In this document: in pieces, positions 26,179 through 33,457 of the stretch
Layout of the letters: every line of letters starts with the position of its first letter
Numbering within the stretch: the first letter of the stretch is position 1
Source: ZC4RG30 sp039932715
GTDB taxonomy: Bacteria; Pseudomonadota; Gammaproteobacteria; Steroidobacterales; Steroidobacteraceae
NCBI GenBank assembly: GCA_039932715.1
Contig: JBDTPN010000015.1
Span: 1-64,000 of the forward strand
Reading direction: 5' to 3'
Length of the DNA: 64,000 nt
The notes under the pieces: model-generated
Database searches by the model: none
What the model was told of the DNA's origin: nothing
What the model saw: only the letters and a program-made list of their open reading frames with translations
Program-made: the position numbers and the translations under genes

Positions 26179-27789
26179 ATGGCCCATTCCGCGACTGACA
26201 CGCACGCCGATCACGACCATCACGGACCTGCAAAGGGGTTCATCCGCCGCTGGGTGATGGCCACCAATCACAAGGACATCGGCACGATGTACCTGGTGTT
26301 TGCCGGCATCATGTTCTTCATCGGCGGCGCGATGGCCATGGTCATCCGCGCCGAGCTTTTCAAGCCGGGGCTGCAGTTCCTTGACCCGCAGCTGTTCAAT
26401 TCGATGACCACCATGCATGCGCTGTTCATGATCTTCGGTGGCGTGATGCCGGCCTGGGTGGGACTGGCCAACTGGATGATCCCCATGCAGGTGGGCGCGC
26501 CAGACATGGCCCTGCCACGGCTCAACAACTTCAGTTTCTGGATTTTGCCGTTCGCATTCCTGCTGCTGATCTCGACGCTGTTCGTGCCCGGTGGTTCTCC
26601 CGCTGGCGGCTGGACACTCTATCCGCCGTTGTCGGTGCAGGGCGGCGACAGCCTGCCCATGGCCATCTTCGCCATACACATGATGGGCATCTCCTCGATC
26701 CTCGGCTCCATCAACGTGATCGTGACGCTAATGAACATGCGCGCGCCTGGCGTGACGCTGCTGCGCATGCCGCTGTTCTGCTGGACCTGGCTGATCACTG
26801 CCTACCTGTTGATCCTGGTAATGCCGGTGCTGGCTGGCGCCGTCACCATGCTGCTGACCGACCATTTCTTCGGTACCACGTTCTTCAGTGCCAGCGGTGG
26901 TGGTGACCCGGTGCTGTTTCAGCATGTGTTCTGGTTCTTCGGCCATCCCGAGGTGTACATCCTGATTCTGCCGGCGTTCGGCGTGGTCTCGGAGGTCATC
27001 CCGACGTTCTCGCGCAAGCCGCTGTTCGGTTTTGAATCGATGGTGTACGCGACGGCGTCCATTGGCTTCCTGTCGTTCATAGTCTGGGCCCACCACATGT
27101 TCACAGTGGGCATGCCGCTGGCAGGTCAGATGTTCTTCATGCTGACCACCATGCTGATCGCGGTGCCCACGGGCGTGAAGGTGTTCAACTGGTCGGCAAC
27201 CATGTGGAAGGGGTCGATCTCCTTCGAGCCGCCAATGCTGTTCGCCATCGCATTCCTGTTCCTGTTCACCATCGGTGGATTCTCGGGCCTGATGCTGGCA
27301 ATGGTGCCGGCAGACTTCCAGTATCAGGACACCTATTTCGTGGTGGCGCATTTCCACTACGTGCTGGTGCCCGGCTCCATCTTCTCCATCATTGCCGGCA
27401 TCTATTACTGGCTGCCCAAGTGGTCCGGCCATATGTACAACATGAAACTGGCCAAGTGGCATTTCTGGCTGTCGGCCATCTTCGTCAACGTGCTGTTCTT
27501 CCCGCAGCATTTCCTGGGACTGGCAGGCATGCCACGACGCATCCCCGACTATTCCACGCAATTCTCCGACTGGAACGCGGTCTCGTCGATTGGCGCGTTT
27601 GGTTTCGGCCTGTCGCAGCTGCTGTTCCCTATCGCAATCTGGCAATGCGTGCGTGGCGGTGTGCAGGCTACGGACCGCGTCTGGGAAGGCGCGCATGGCC
27701 TGGAATGGGAGCTGCCATCGCCGGCGCCTTACCACAGTTGGGGAACGCCGCCGTCATTGGAAGTAATCAACCGTGGCTCGGTGCACTGA
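26179..27789 (+). CDS. ctaD: Cytochrome c oxidase subunit I (aa3 type, family A1)
   Basis: A 536-residue protein with twelve transmembrane helices, the catalytic subunit that reduces oxygen and pumps protons. Heme and copper ligands are all found: His80 (heme a), His256 with Tyr260 in GHPEVY (CuB, cross-linked tyrosine), His305 and His306 (CuB), His391 and His393 in HFHY (heme a3, heme a). The glutamate in GHPEVY marks an A1-type oxidase. A His- and Asp-rich N-terminal stretch precedes the first helix. Starts 16 bases after ctaC. Confidence 0.97.
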   Translation: MAHSATDTHADHDHHGPAKGFIRRWVMATNHKDIGTMYLVFAGIMFFIGGAMAMVIRAELFKPGLQFLDPQLFNSMTTMHALFMIFGGVMPAWVGLANWMIPMQVGAPDMALPRLNNFSFWILPFAFLLLISTLFVPGGSPAGGWTLYPPLSVQGGDSLPMAIFAIHMMGISSILGSINVIVTLMNMRAPGVTLLRMPLFCWTWLITAYLLILVMPVLAGAVTMLLTDHFFGTTFFSASGGGDPVLFQHVFWFFGHPEVYILILPAFGVVSEVIPTFSRKPLFGFESMVYATASIGFLSFIVWAHHMFTVGMPLAGQMFFMLTTMLIAVPTGVKVFNWSATMWKGSISFEPPMLFAIAFLFLFTIGGFSGLMLAMVPADFQYQDTYFVVAHFHYVLVPGSIFSIIAGIYYWLPKWSGHMYNMKLAKWHFWLSAIFVNVLFFPQHFLGLAGMPRRIPDYSTQFSDWNAVSSIGAFGFGLSQLLFPIAIWQCVRGGVQATDRVWEGAHGLEWELPSPAPYHSWGTPPSLEVINRGSVH

Positions 27790-27790
27790 G

Positions 27791-27910
27791 ATGCTGCAGG
27801 ACGAGGCGGAACGTCGTCGCAAGGCGCGCAACAATGCGTTTCGCCTTGCCGCGTTTGCGCTGGCCGTCTATGTCATCTTCATCGTGTCCTTCATGCATCG
27901 GGGCGCATGA
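27791..27910 (+). CDS. Cytochrome oxidase small membrane protein (39 residues)
   Basis: A 39-residue reading frame that starts one base after the ctaD stop and ends in an ATGA with ctaG. The first 16 residues are charged (EAERRRKARNN) and the rest is a single hydrophobic helix ending in FMHRGA. The position between ctaD and ctaG and the one-helix plan match the small assembly proteins often found there in proteobacteria. It is probably an assembly or stability factor for the oxidase. Too short for most gene finders, but position, coupling and composition support it. Confidence 0.7.
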   Translation: MLQDEAERRRKARNNAFRLAAFALAVYVIFIVSFMHRGA

Positions 27911-28458
27911 GCGCCGGAAAGGACAAGCCCCCTTCTCATCGCCGGCTGGCACTGCAGCTGGGGGTGATCGCGCTGGGCGCGTTTGGCTTCGGCTACGCGC
28001 TGGTGCCTTTGTATGACGTGTTCTGCGCGGTCACCGGATACGAAGATCGCCGCAATATCTCAAGAGCAAGCGCGCCACCGACGACAGTGGATACCTCGCG
28101 CATCGTTACAGTGGAATTCGTCTCTGGACTGCCCACCGTCGGCAGCTGGGAATTCCGGCCTGCAGTGCTGACCATGCAGGTGCAACCAGGACGGCTGTAC
28201 GAGACCACGTATGTGGCGCGCAACCTGACCGGACACGCCACCTGGGTACAGGCTGTGCCGGAAATAGCACCGTCAAAGGCCATGGCCTATTTCCACAAGA
28301 CCGAGTGCTTCTGCTTTACGCCGCAGCAGTTCAATGTGGGCCAGGAAAGGCGCATGCCGGTGCGTTTCTTCGTCGATCCGTCGCTGCCCAAGTACGTGGA
28401 CAGGATCACGCTGGCCTATACCTTTTATGACACGCTGGCGCCCGTTGCCAGCAGATAA
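27907..28458 (+). CDS. ctaG: Cytochrome c oxidase copper assembly protein CtaG (Cox11)
   Basis: A 183-residue membrane-anchored copper chaperone that delivers copper to the CuB site of subunit I. One N-terminal helix (about 15-36) is followed by a periplasmic immunoglobulin-like domain with the copper-binding CFCF motif (Cys134 and Cys136) and the FVDPSLP segment. Start overlaps the stop of the small upstream gene (ATGA). Confidence 0.95.
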   Translation: MSAGKDKPPSHRRLALQLGVIALGAFGFGYALVPLYDVFCAVTGYEDRRNISRASAPPTTVDTSRIVTVEFVSGLPTVGSWEFRPAVLTMQVQPGRLYETTYVARNLTGHATWVQAVPEIAPSKAMAYFHKTECFCFTPQQFNVGQERRMPVRFFVDPSLPKYVDRITLAYTFYDTLAPVASR

Positions 28459-28479
28459 CGAACCCACCACGAAGTGAAC

Positions 28480-29370
28480 ATGAGCACGCATACCGAAGCA
28501 CACGACTCCAGCAGTTACTACGTTCCGCATAGCAGCCACTGGCCCATCACCGGTTCCATCGGACTGTTCTGTCTCATGGTAGGTGCCGTCAGTTTCCTCA
28601 ACGACTGGGCGGGTGGCTGGGCCTTCCTGCCGGGCGCGCTGCTCATTGCCACGCTGTTCATCGGCTGGTTCGGCACCGTCATCGGCGAGAACCAGCGCGG
28701 CATGTTCAACATGGACGTCGACCGTTCATTCCGCATGGGAATGATCTGGTTCATCATGTCCGAGGTGCTGTTCTTTGCCGCGTTCTTCGGCGTGCTGTTT
28801 TATGCGCGGGAGCTCTCGGTGCCCTGGCTGGGCGGCGAGGGCGTGAAGGTTTTCAACAAGCTGCTGTTGTGGCAGAACTACAGCCCGAGCTGGCCCACCA
28901 ACGGCCCGGGTATGGTCGGTGGCCATGCGGACGGCAGCTTCAGCACCATTCCTGCATTCGGCCTGCCGGCGGTCAACACCGCCATCCTGCTGACGTCGGG
29001 TGTGACCATCACCATTGCCCATCACGCGCTGCGTGCCGGCCAACGCAACATCCTCAAGATCTTCCTGGCGGCGACTTTCCTGCTGGGCTTCCTGTTCGTC
29101 TATCTGCAGGCGACTGAATATCACCACGCCTACACCGAGCTGGGCCTCAAGCTGTCGACGGGAATCTACGGTTCGACGTTCTTCATGCTGACCGGGTTCC
29201 ACGGCCTGCACGTGACCATTGGCGCCATCATGCTGACCGTCATCTGGTTACGTACGCTCAAGGGACATTTCACGCCGCAGCGCCACTTCGCCTTCGAGGC
29301 GGTGGCGTGGTATTGGCATTTCGTCGATGTGGTCTGGCTGATCCTGTTCGTCTTCGTCTACTGGATCTGA
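28480..29370 (+). CDS. ctaE: Cytochrome c oxidase subunit III
   Basis: A 296-residue protein with seven transmembrane helices. It supports the stability and proton pumping of subunit I. FHGLHVTIG, the WYWHFVDVVWL end and EYHHAY are typical. Compared with short subunit III proteins it carries an insertion (about 105-155) between helices, rich in Gly and Pro. The ATG at 28480 is preferred over a GTG at 28474. It converges on the small DUF2909 gene with only two bases between the stops. Confidence 0.95.
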   Translation: MSTHTEAHDSSSYYVPHSSHWPITGSIGLFCLMVGAVSFLNDWAGGWAFLPGALLIATLFIGWFGTVIGENQRGMFNMDVDRSFRMGMIWFIMSEVLFFAAFFGVLFYARELSVPWLGGEGVKVFNKLLLWQNYSPSWPTNGPGMVGGHADGSFSTIPAFGLPAVNTAILLTSGVTITIAHHALRAGQRNILKIFLAATFLLGFLFVYLQATEYHHAYTELGLKLSTGIYGSTFFMLTGFHGLHVTIGAIMLTVIWLRTLKGHFTPQRHFAFEAVAWYWHFVDVVWLILFVFVYWI

Positions 29371-29372
29371 AG

Positions 29373-29582
29373 CTATTGCAGGCCGTGCGGGCGGATGTAA
29401 CCCATTCGCCACGCGATCAGCAATATTACGAACAGCGCGACCGACAGCCCGACGCGCCAGGTGAGGGCGCGCAGCATCTTGCGCGAATCGCCCTTGCCAC
29501 GTGACAGCTGGAACAGGGCCGACCCGAGGCTGAAGATGATGGCCACCAGTGCGGCAACGATGAGCAGTTTTGCGAGATCCAT
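29373..29582 (-). CDS. Twin-transmembrane protein (DUF2909 family)
   Basis: A 69-residue inner-membrane protein with two helices (about 5-27 and 48-64) separated by a basic loop (SRGKGDSRKMLRAL). Proteins of this size and plan (DUF2909) are found in cytochrome oxidase clusters of gammaproteobacteria, usually on the opposite strand between subunit III and SURF1, exactly as here. Function unknown. The ATG at 29582 is chosen as the only start that gives the family length; a longer frame extends into the SURF1 gene antisense. Confidence 0.8.
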   Translation of the reverse strand: MDLAKLLIVAALVAIIFSLGSALFQLSRGKGDSRKMLRALTWRVGLSVALFVILLIAWRMGYIRPHGLQ

Positions 29583-29624
29583 ACCCGGATTATAGGCGTC
29601 GGGCATCTCCCGACAGGTAGCAAA

Positions 29625-30335
29625 TTGGCGCTGCGTTTCGCTCCCCCCTGGTACTTCATCCTGCTCACCGCTGCGGCCGTGCCAGGCTTCATCGCGTTGG
29701 GATTCTGGCAATGGCATCGTGGTGAGCATCGACGCGATGTGTGGCAGCAATTCGCACGCAGCGACGTGGAGGCCATCGAGGCCAATGCCGCGAGCCTTCA
29801 AGAACTGCCCTTGTACACGCGCGTGCGGGTCTCGGGCCAGTTCGATACTGCGCGGCAGATCTTGCTCGACAACATCTCGCGACAAGGACAGCCCGGCTAC
29901 GAAGTGTTGGCAGTGCTGCGGCTTGCCGATGGCAGTGCGCTGCTGGTGAACCGTGGCTGGCTGCAATTCTCCGGCTATCGCGACCGGTTGCCCGACGTGG
30001 CATTCGAGGCCACCGGGGAGTCACGCCTGACGGGTCGCTTGTCCACACTACCTGTGCCCGGCATGGCCGCGGGGCGACAGGCACCGGCACTTTCAGGACC
30101 GTGGCCGCGCGTCACCAGCTTTCCGCAGCGCGCTGATATCGAGGCAGCGCTGGGCGAGAAGTTGCTGCCGCCGTTGCTGCTGCTGGATGCGGACTCCGGC
30201 CCCGGTTATGTTCGCACCTGGCAGGCACCGGGAATTTCACCGGACCGCAATTTCAATTACGCATTCCAGTGGTGGCTGTTTGCACTGCTGGCCCTGGGCC
30301 TGTTTATCGGATTGAATCTCAAGAGGGTCAAATGA
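29625..30335 (+). CDS. SURF1-family cytochrome oxidase assembly protein
   Basis: A 236-residue protein with the two-helix plan of SURF1: one N-terminal and one C-terminal transmembrane segment around a periplasmic domain. The GFWQWHRGEHR opening, YEVLAVLRLADGSALLVNRGW and NFNYAFQWW near the end are diagnostic. It helps insert heme a into subunit I. No ATG is available; the start is taken as TTG at 29625 with AGG a few bases upstream. It overlaps the next gene by four bases. Confidence 0.88.
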   Translation: MALRFAPPWYFILLTAAAVPGFIALGFWQWHRGEHRRDVWQQFARSDVEAIEANAASLQELPLYTRVRVSGQFDTARQILLDNISRQGQPGYEVLAVLRLADGSALLVNRGWLQFSGYRDRLPDVAFEATGESRLTGRLSTLPVPGMAAGRQAPALSGPWPRVTSFPQRADIEAALGEKLLPPLLLLDADSGPGYVRTWQAPGISPDRNFNYAFQWWLFALLALGLFIGLNLKRVK

Positions 30336-30904
30336 GCCAAAGCCCGGATGGTGCGGTTGCGCGGCCGCAGCGGCGCACCTTGCTGCTACTGCTGGCGCTG
30401 TTCTTCGCGCCGCTGGCAGTGGCATTCACGCTTTATTACGGCTTTGGCTGGCGGCCGTCTTCGCTAAGCATTCACGGCAAACTCGTGTCGCCCGTCCGGC
30501 CCATGCCCGAGGCAGCACAGAAACTGCGTGGTGACTGGTCGCTGGTGTATGTGGGCGATGGCGGATGCGATCAGGATTGCCGCACGGCCCTGGTATTTGC
30601 GCGCCAGACACACTTGTCACTGGCCAAGGAAATGTCGCGCCTCAGTCGCGTGATGCTGGTAACGGGAAATTGCTGCGACGTGGACTACTTCAAGAAAGAA
30701 CACGACGGCATCAAGGTGTTCGACGTCAGCGCGCTGGAGGAAAAAACCGAACTCATGGCGGTACTCCCCGACGTGGACCTCAAGTACACGCTGTTCGTGG
30801 TGGATCCGCTGGGCAACCTCGTGATGCGCTATGACGTGCGCGAATCACCCGCGGGCCTGCTCGACGACCTGCGCAAGCTGCTCAAGCTGTCGCACATAGG
30901 TTGA
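30332..30904 (+). CDS. Membrane-anchored thioredoxin-fold-like protein of the oxidase cluster (CxxxC motif)
   Basis: A 190-residue protein with one N-terminal helix (about 15-35) and a periplasmic domain whose middle resembles the thioredoxin/Sco fold: a strand (LVYVGDGG) leading into Cys79-Asp-Gln-Asp-Cys83, a helix, then VMLVTGNCCD and a late strand LFVVDPLGNLVMRYD. The CxxxC motif sits where Sco proteins hold copper. A homologue of unknown function occupies the same place in oxidase clusters of pseudomonads. No sco gene is present in the window, so a role in copper or thiol delivery to subunit II is a reasonable guess, not shown. The ATG at 30332 overlaps the SURF1 stop. Confidence 0.7.
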   Translation: MSQSPDGAVARPQRRTLLLLLALFFAPLAVAFTLYYGFGWRPSSLSIHGKLVSPVRPMPEAAQKLRGDWSLVYVGDGGCDQDCRTALVFARQTHLSLAKEMSRLSRVMLVTGNCCDVDYFKKEHDGIKVFDVSALEEKTELMAVLPDVDLKYTLFVVDPLGNLVMRYDVRESPAGLLDDLRKLLKLSHIG

Positions 30905-30920
30905 GCCGGAAAACTGGGCA

Positions 30921-31967
30921 ATGACACGTACTGATTTCACGGGACTGGACTGGTTACGGCGACTGGCATTGGCGGGAACCCTGCTGGCCTTGTGCGTCGT
31001 GGTGTTCGGCGCCTATGTGCGACTCTCGAATGCCGGGCTGGGCTGCCCCGACTGGCCAGGTTGTTATGGCCACGTCACGCCTGCAGGCGCCGCGGCTGCC
31101 GATGCCGGAACCGCCCAGGCTCCCCTGCATGTGGGCAAGGCCTGGCGCGAGATGATTCATCGCTATGGCGCTAGCACGCTGGGGCTCATCATCCTGACCA
31201 TCGCATTGCTGTCACTGCTTTGGCGCCGGCATGCAGGCGTGCCCATTGCGCTGCCGTTGGCCCTGGTGGTGCTGGTGATATTCCAGGGGCTGCTGGGCAT
31301 GTGGACAGTGACGCTGCTGTTAAAGCCGATGATTGTCACGGCGCACCTGGTCTTTGGCCTGGCCACGCTGGCCATGCTGTGGTGGTTGTGGATGTCACTG
31401 CGTCGCAATTCAGGACAGTGGCCGGGCAGGGGCGCAGCGGTGCGCAGCCACGGCCCTGCCTTGATGCCTCCTGCATTCGATGGCCTGCGAACCCTGTGCG
31501 CTTTTGCACTGGTGACGCTGGTCATCCAGATATTGCTGGGCGGCTGGACCAGCACCAACTATGCCGCCGTGGCCTGCCCGGATTTCCCCCGGTGCCAGGC
31601 CTCGTGGTGGCCCGCGGCTGATTTTCGTGATGCCTTCGTGGTGTGGCGCGGACTGGGCATCAACTACGAGGGCGGGGTGCTCGACAGTGCGTCGCGCGTG
31701 GCCATCCATTTCACGCATCGACTCGGCGCAGTGGTGGCGACGCTGACCTTGCTGCTGTCGGTCATTCTGACCCTGCGCCTGCGCAGGGAAACCCCGCCTC
31801 GGCGCGCAGCGTGGCTGGTGCTGGCTGCGCTGGTGCTGCAGCTGGGCATTGGCATTTCGATGGTGCTGCGTGGCTTTCCGCTGCAGATTGCGACTGCGCA
31901 CAATGCGGGGGCCGCATTGCTGCTGCTGGCGACGCTGGGGTTGTACCGCGCCTTGCGCCAGGGCTGA
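30921..31967 (+). CDS. ctaA: Heme A synthase (CtaA/Cox15)
   Basis: A 348-residue inner-membrane enzyme with eight helices that oxidises the C8 methyl of heme O to a formyl group. The opening LCVVVFGAYVRLSNAGLGCPDWPGC segment (read as short motifs VRLSNAGLGCPDW) and the repeated second-half match TNYAAVACPDFPRC, plus histidines in HRYGA, HLVFG and FTHRLGA, are typical of the Cox15 type. It closes the oxidase cluster; the product supplies CtaD with heme A made from the CtaB product. Confidence 0.95.
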   Translation: MTRTDFTGLDWLRRLALAGTLLALCVVVFGAYVRLSNAGLGCPDWPGCYGHVTPAGAAAADAGTAQAPLHVGKAWREMIHRYGASTLGLIILTIALLSLLWRRHAGVPIALPLALVVLVIFQGLLGMWTVTLLLKPMIVTAHLVFGLATLAMLWWLWMSLRRNSGQWPGRGAAVRSHGPALMPPAFDGLRTLCAFALVTLVIQILLGGWTSTNYAAVACPDFPRCQASWWPAADFRDAFVVWRGLGINYEGGVLDSASRVAIHFTHRLGAVVATLTLLLSVILTLRLRRETPPRRAAWLVLAALVLQLGIGISMVLRGFPLQIATAHNAGAALLLLATLGLYRALRQG

Positions 31968-31970
31968 CAC

Positions 31971-33044
31971 ATGTCACAGCGGCCTGTCACACACTATATG
32001 GGCCTGGCCGCGAAGTGGGATGCCTCTGGCAACCATGATGAGGCAGTCAACGAACTGGCCAAGGGCACGCGCGCGGGTGACGTGCAATGCACGGCCTGGT
32101 TGGGGCTGAGGCTGCTGACTGGGGATCGCGCACCGCTGCTGCCCAACGAGGGATTGCGATTTCTCACCGAAGCATGTGAACAGGGCAGCGGGTTTGCCGC
32201 CGCGCGTGGCGCGGCACTCATGGCACTTGGCATGCACGTTCCCCAGGACTGGAAGCTGGCCCTCGAGTGGCTGGTGATAGCGGCCCAGAAAAACCATGTG
32301 TCCGCGCAGCGCCAGCTACTGGCGCTGAGCGCTGATCGCGACCAGGCGGCACGACTGGTGAACAGCGCCGATCCCATCGACAAGGCGCAATGGCTGCAGC
32401 TGGCCGCTGCTGTGGATGTGAACCAGTGGCGCCGCAGTCCTCCTGCGAATGTGCTCAGCGACGACCCCAGGGTCAGCACCTTTCCCGGATTCACGACCTC
32501 CCAGGTCTGCGAGGTGTTGATCAGCCTGGCAGCAGGGCGGCTGGAGCCCGCGCGAGTGTATGACCCGGTTGGGCAGAAAGACATCGTCTATGCGCATCGC
32601 GACAACACGGTGGCAAATTTCGGCATTGAGGCGGTGGAATTCATCCACGCGCTGGTTCAGGAGCGCATGGCCTCTGCCTGTGGCATGCCGCTGCGGCATT
32701 TCGAGGCTCCAACCGAGTTGCACTACTTTCCCGGGGAACAGATTGCCAATCACTACGATTTCGTCGATCCGAAGTCCACCAACGACTACGCCGGCGAGAT
32801 CGCCCGCAATGGCCAGCGGCTGATCACGTTCATCCTGTATCTCAACGATGACTACGATGGCGGCGAGACGGCCTTTCCTACGCTGGGCTTCAGCCACAAG
32901 GGAAGGATTGGCGAAGGAATCTATTTCGTGAACGCGCTGCCGGACATGCAGCCAGACCTGCGCATGGTGCATGCGGGCCGTCCGACCACGCGCGGCGAGA
33001 AGTGGATAGTCACCCAGTTCATCCGCAACCGCCCGACGCGCTGA
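31971..33044 (+). CDS. 2-oxoglutarate/Fe(II)-dependent oxygenase, prolyl 4-hydroxylase type, with Sel1/TPR-like N-terminus
   Basis: A 357-residue soluble protein. Residues about 15-130 look like helical Sel1-type repeats (AVNELAKGTRAGD, KLALEWLVIAAQK). Residues about 160-355 form a prolyl 4-hydroxylase-like double-stranded beta-helix: iron ligands His261 and Asp263 in NHYDF, LNDDYDGGETAFP, and His334 followed by a basic residue nine to ten positions later. It should hydroxylate a protein or peptide using 2-oxoglutarate and oxygen. It begins 4 bases after ctaA and could be co-transcribed with the oxygen-consuming oxidase genes. Target unknown. Confidence 0.82.
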   Translation: MSQRPVTHYMGLAAKWDASGNHDEAVNELAKGTRAGDVQCTAWLGLRLLTGDRAPLLPNEGLRFLTEACEQGSGFAAARGAALMALGMHVPQDWKLALEWLVIAAQKNHVSAQRQLLALSADRDQAARLVNSADPIDKAQWLQLAAAVDVNQWRRSPPANVLSDDPRVSTFPGFTTSQVCEVLISLAAGRLEPARVYDPVGQKDIVYAHRDNTVANFGIEAVEFIHALVQERMASACGMPLRHFEAPTELHYFPGEQIANHYDFVDPKSTNDYAGEIARNGQRLITFILYLNDDYDGGETAFPTLGFSHKGRIGEGIYFVNALPDMQPDLRMVHAGRPTTRGEKWIVTQFIRNRPTR

Positions 33045-33457
33045 AGGGATTGCGCGATCCCGACGTCAAACGGAACGCATGCGCGGGTTGCCGGCAATCC
33101 CCCCCATTTTGGGGAAATTCCACTTCCCAGACCCCCGGTTGCACCGGGGGGATCACTCCACCTTGTCGGCGGCGCACAACAATTGGCAACACGCCACCCG
33201 CTCAACGCTTGCGCCCTCCTGATGGGAGATCAACCGGGGACAAATAACCTCTTGCAACATTTGCACAAAACCTTCCCGACCTTGGATATGCTTGGGTCGG
33301 AAGAACAGCGCTCGTTCGGTTGGGTTGATTGGGGGCGAACGGACAAAGAGCCGTTGAGCAGGCATGGTCACCTTGGATGGCGATCTCATGATCTGCGACT
33401 TTTGAGCTCCCCAGTTCGATGATTTGACGTGTCCAATTCAATATGGGGAGTCAGCTA
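33045..33457. other. Intergenic region before the TonB-dependent receptor
   Basis: About 410 bases without a convincing gene. It contains the hairpin at 33132-33150, a smaller inverted repeat CCCCA-TTT-TGGGG at 33102-33114 and, just before the receptor, a strong ribosome site GGGGAG at 33446-33451. A TTGCAC (from 33258) and a TATGCT lie 20 bases apart, too far for a normal sigma70 promoter, so I do not call a promoter. A 79-codon open frame at 33183-33422 has no coding character that I can recognise. Confidence 0.6.
33132..33150. terminator. Perfect hairpin downstream of the 2OG oxygenase gene
   Basis: An 8-base perfect inverted repeat CCCCCGGT / ACCGGGGG with a three-base loop lies 87 bases after the oxygenase stop. 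There is no T-run after it, so it is not a standard intrinsic terminator. It may stabilise an mRNA end or act in the leader of the receptor transcript. The structure is seen, the role is guessed. Confidence 0.3.

Noticed and set aside
33183..33422. 79-codon open frame in the gap before the TonB receptor
   Set aside because: No ribosome site, no recognisable composition or neighbour logic; best treated as chance.
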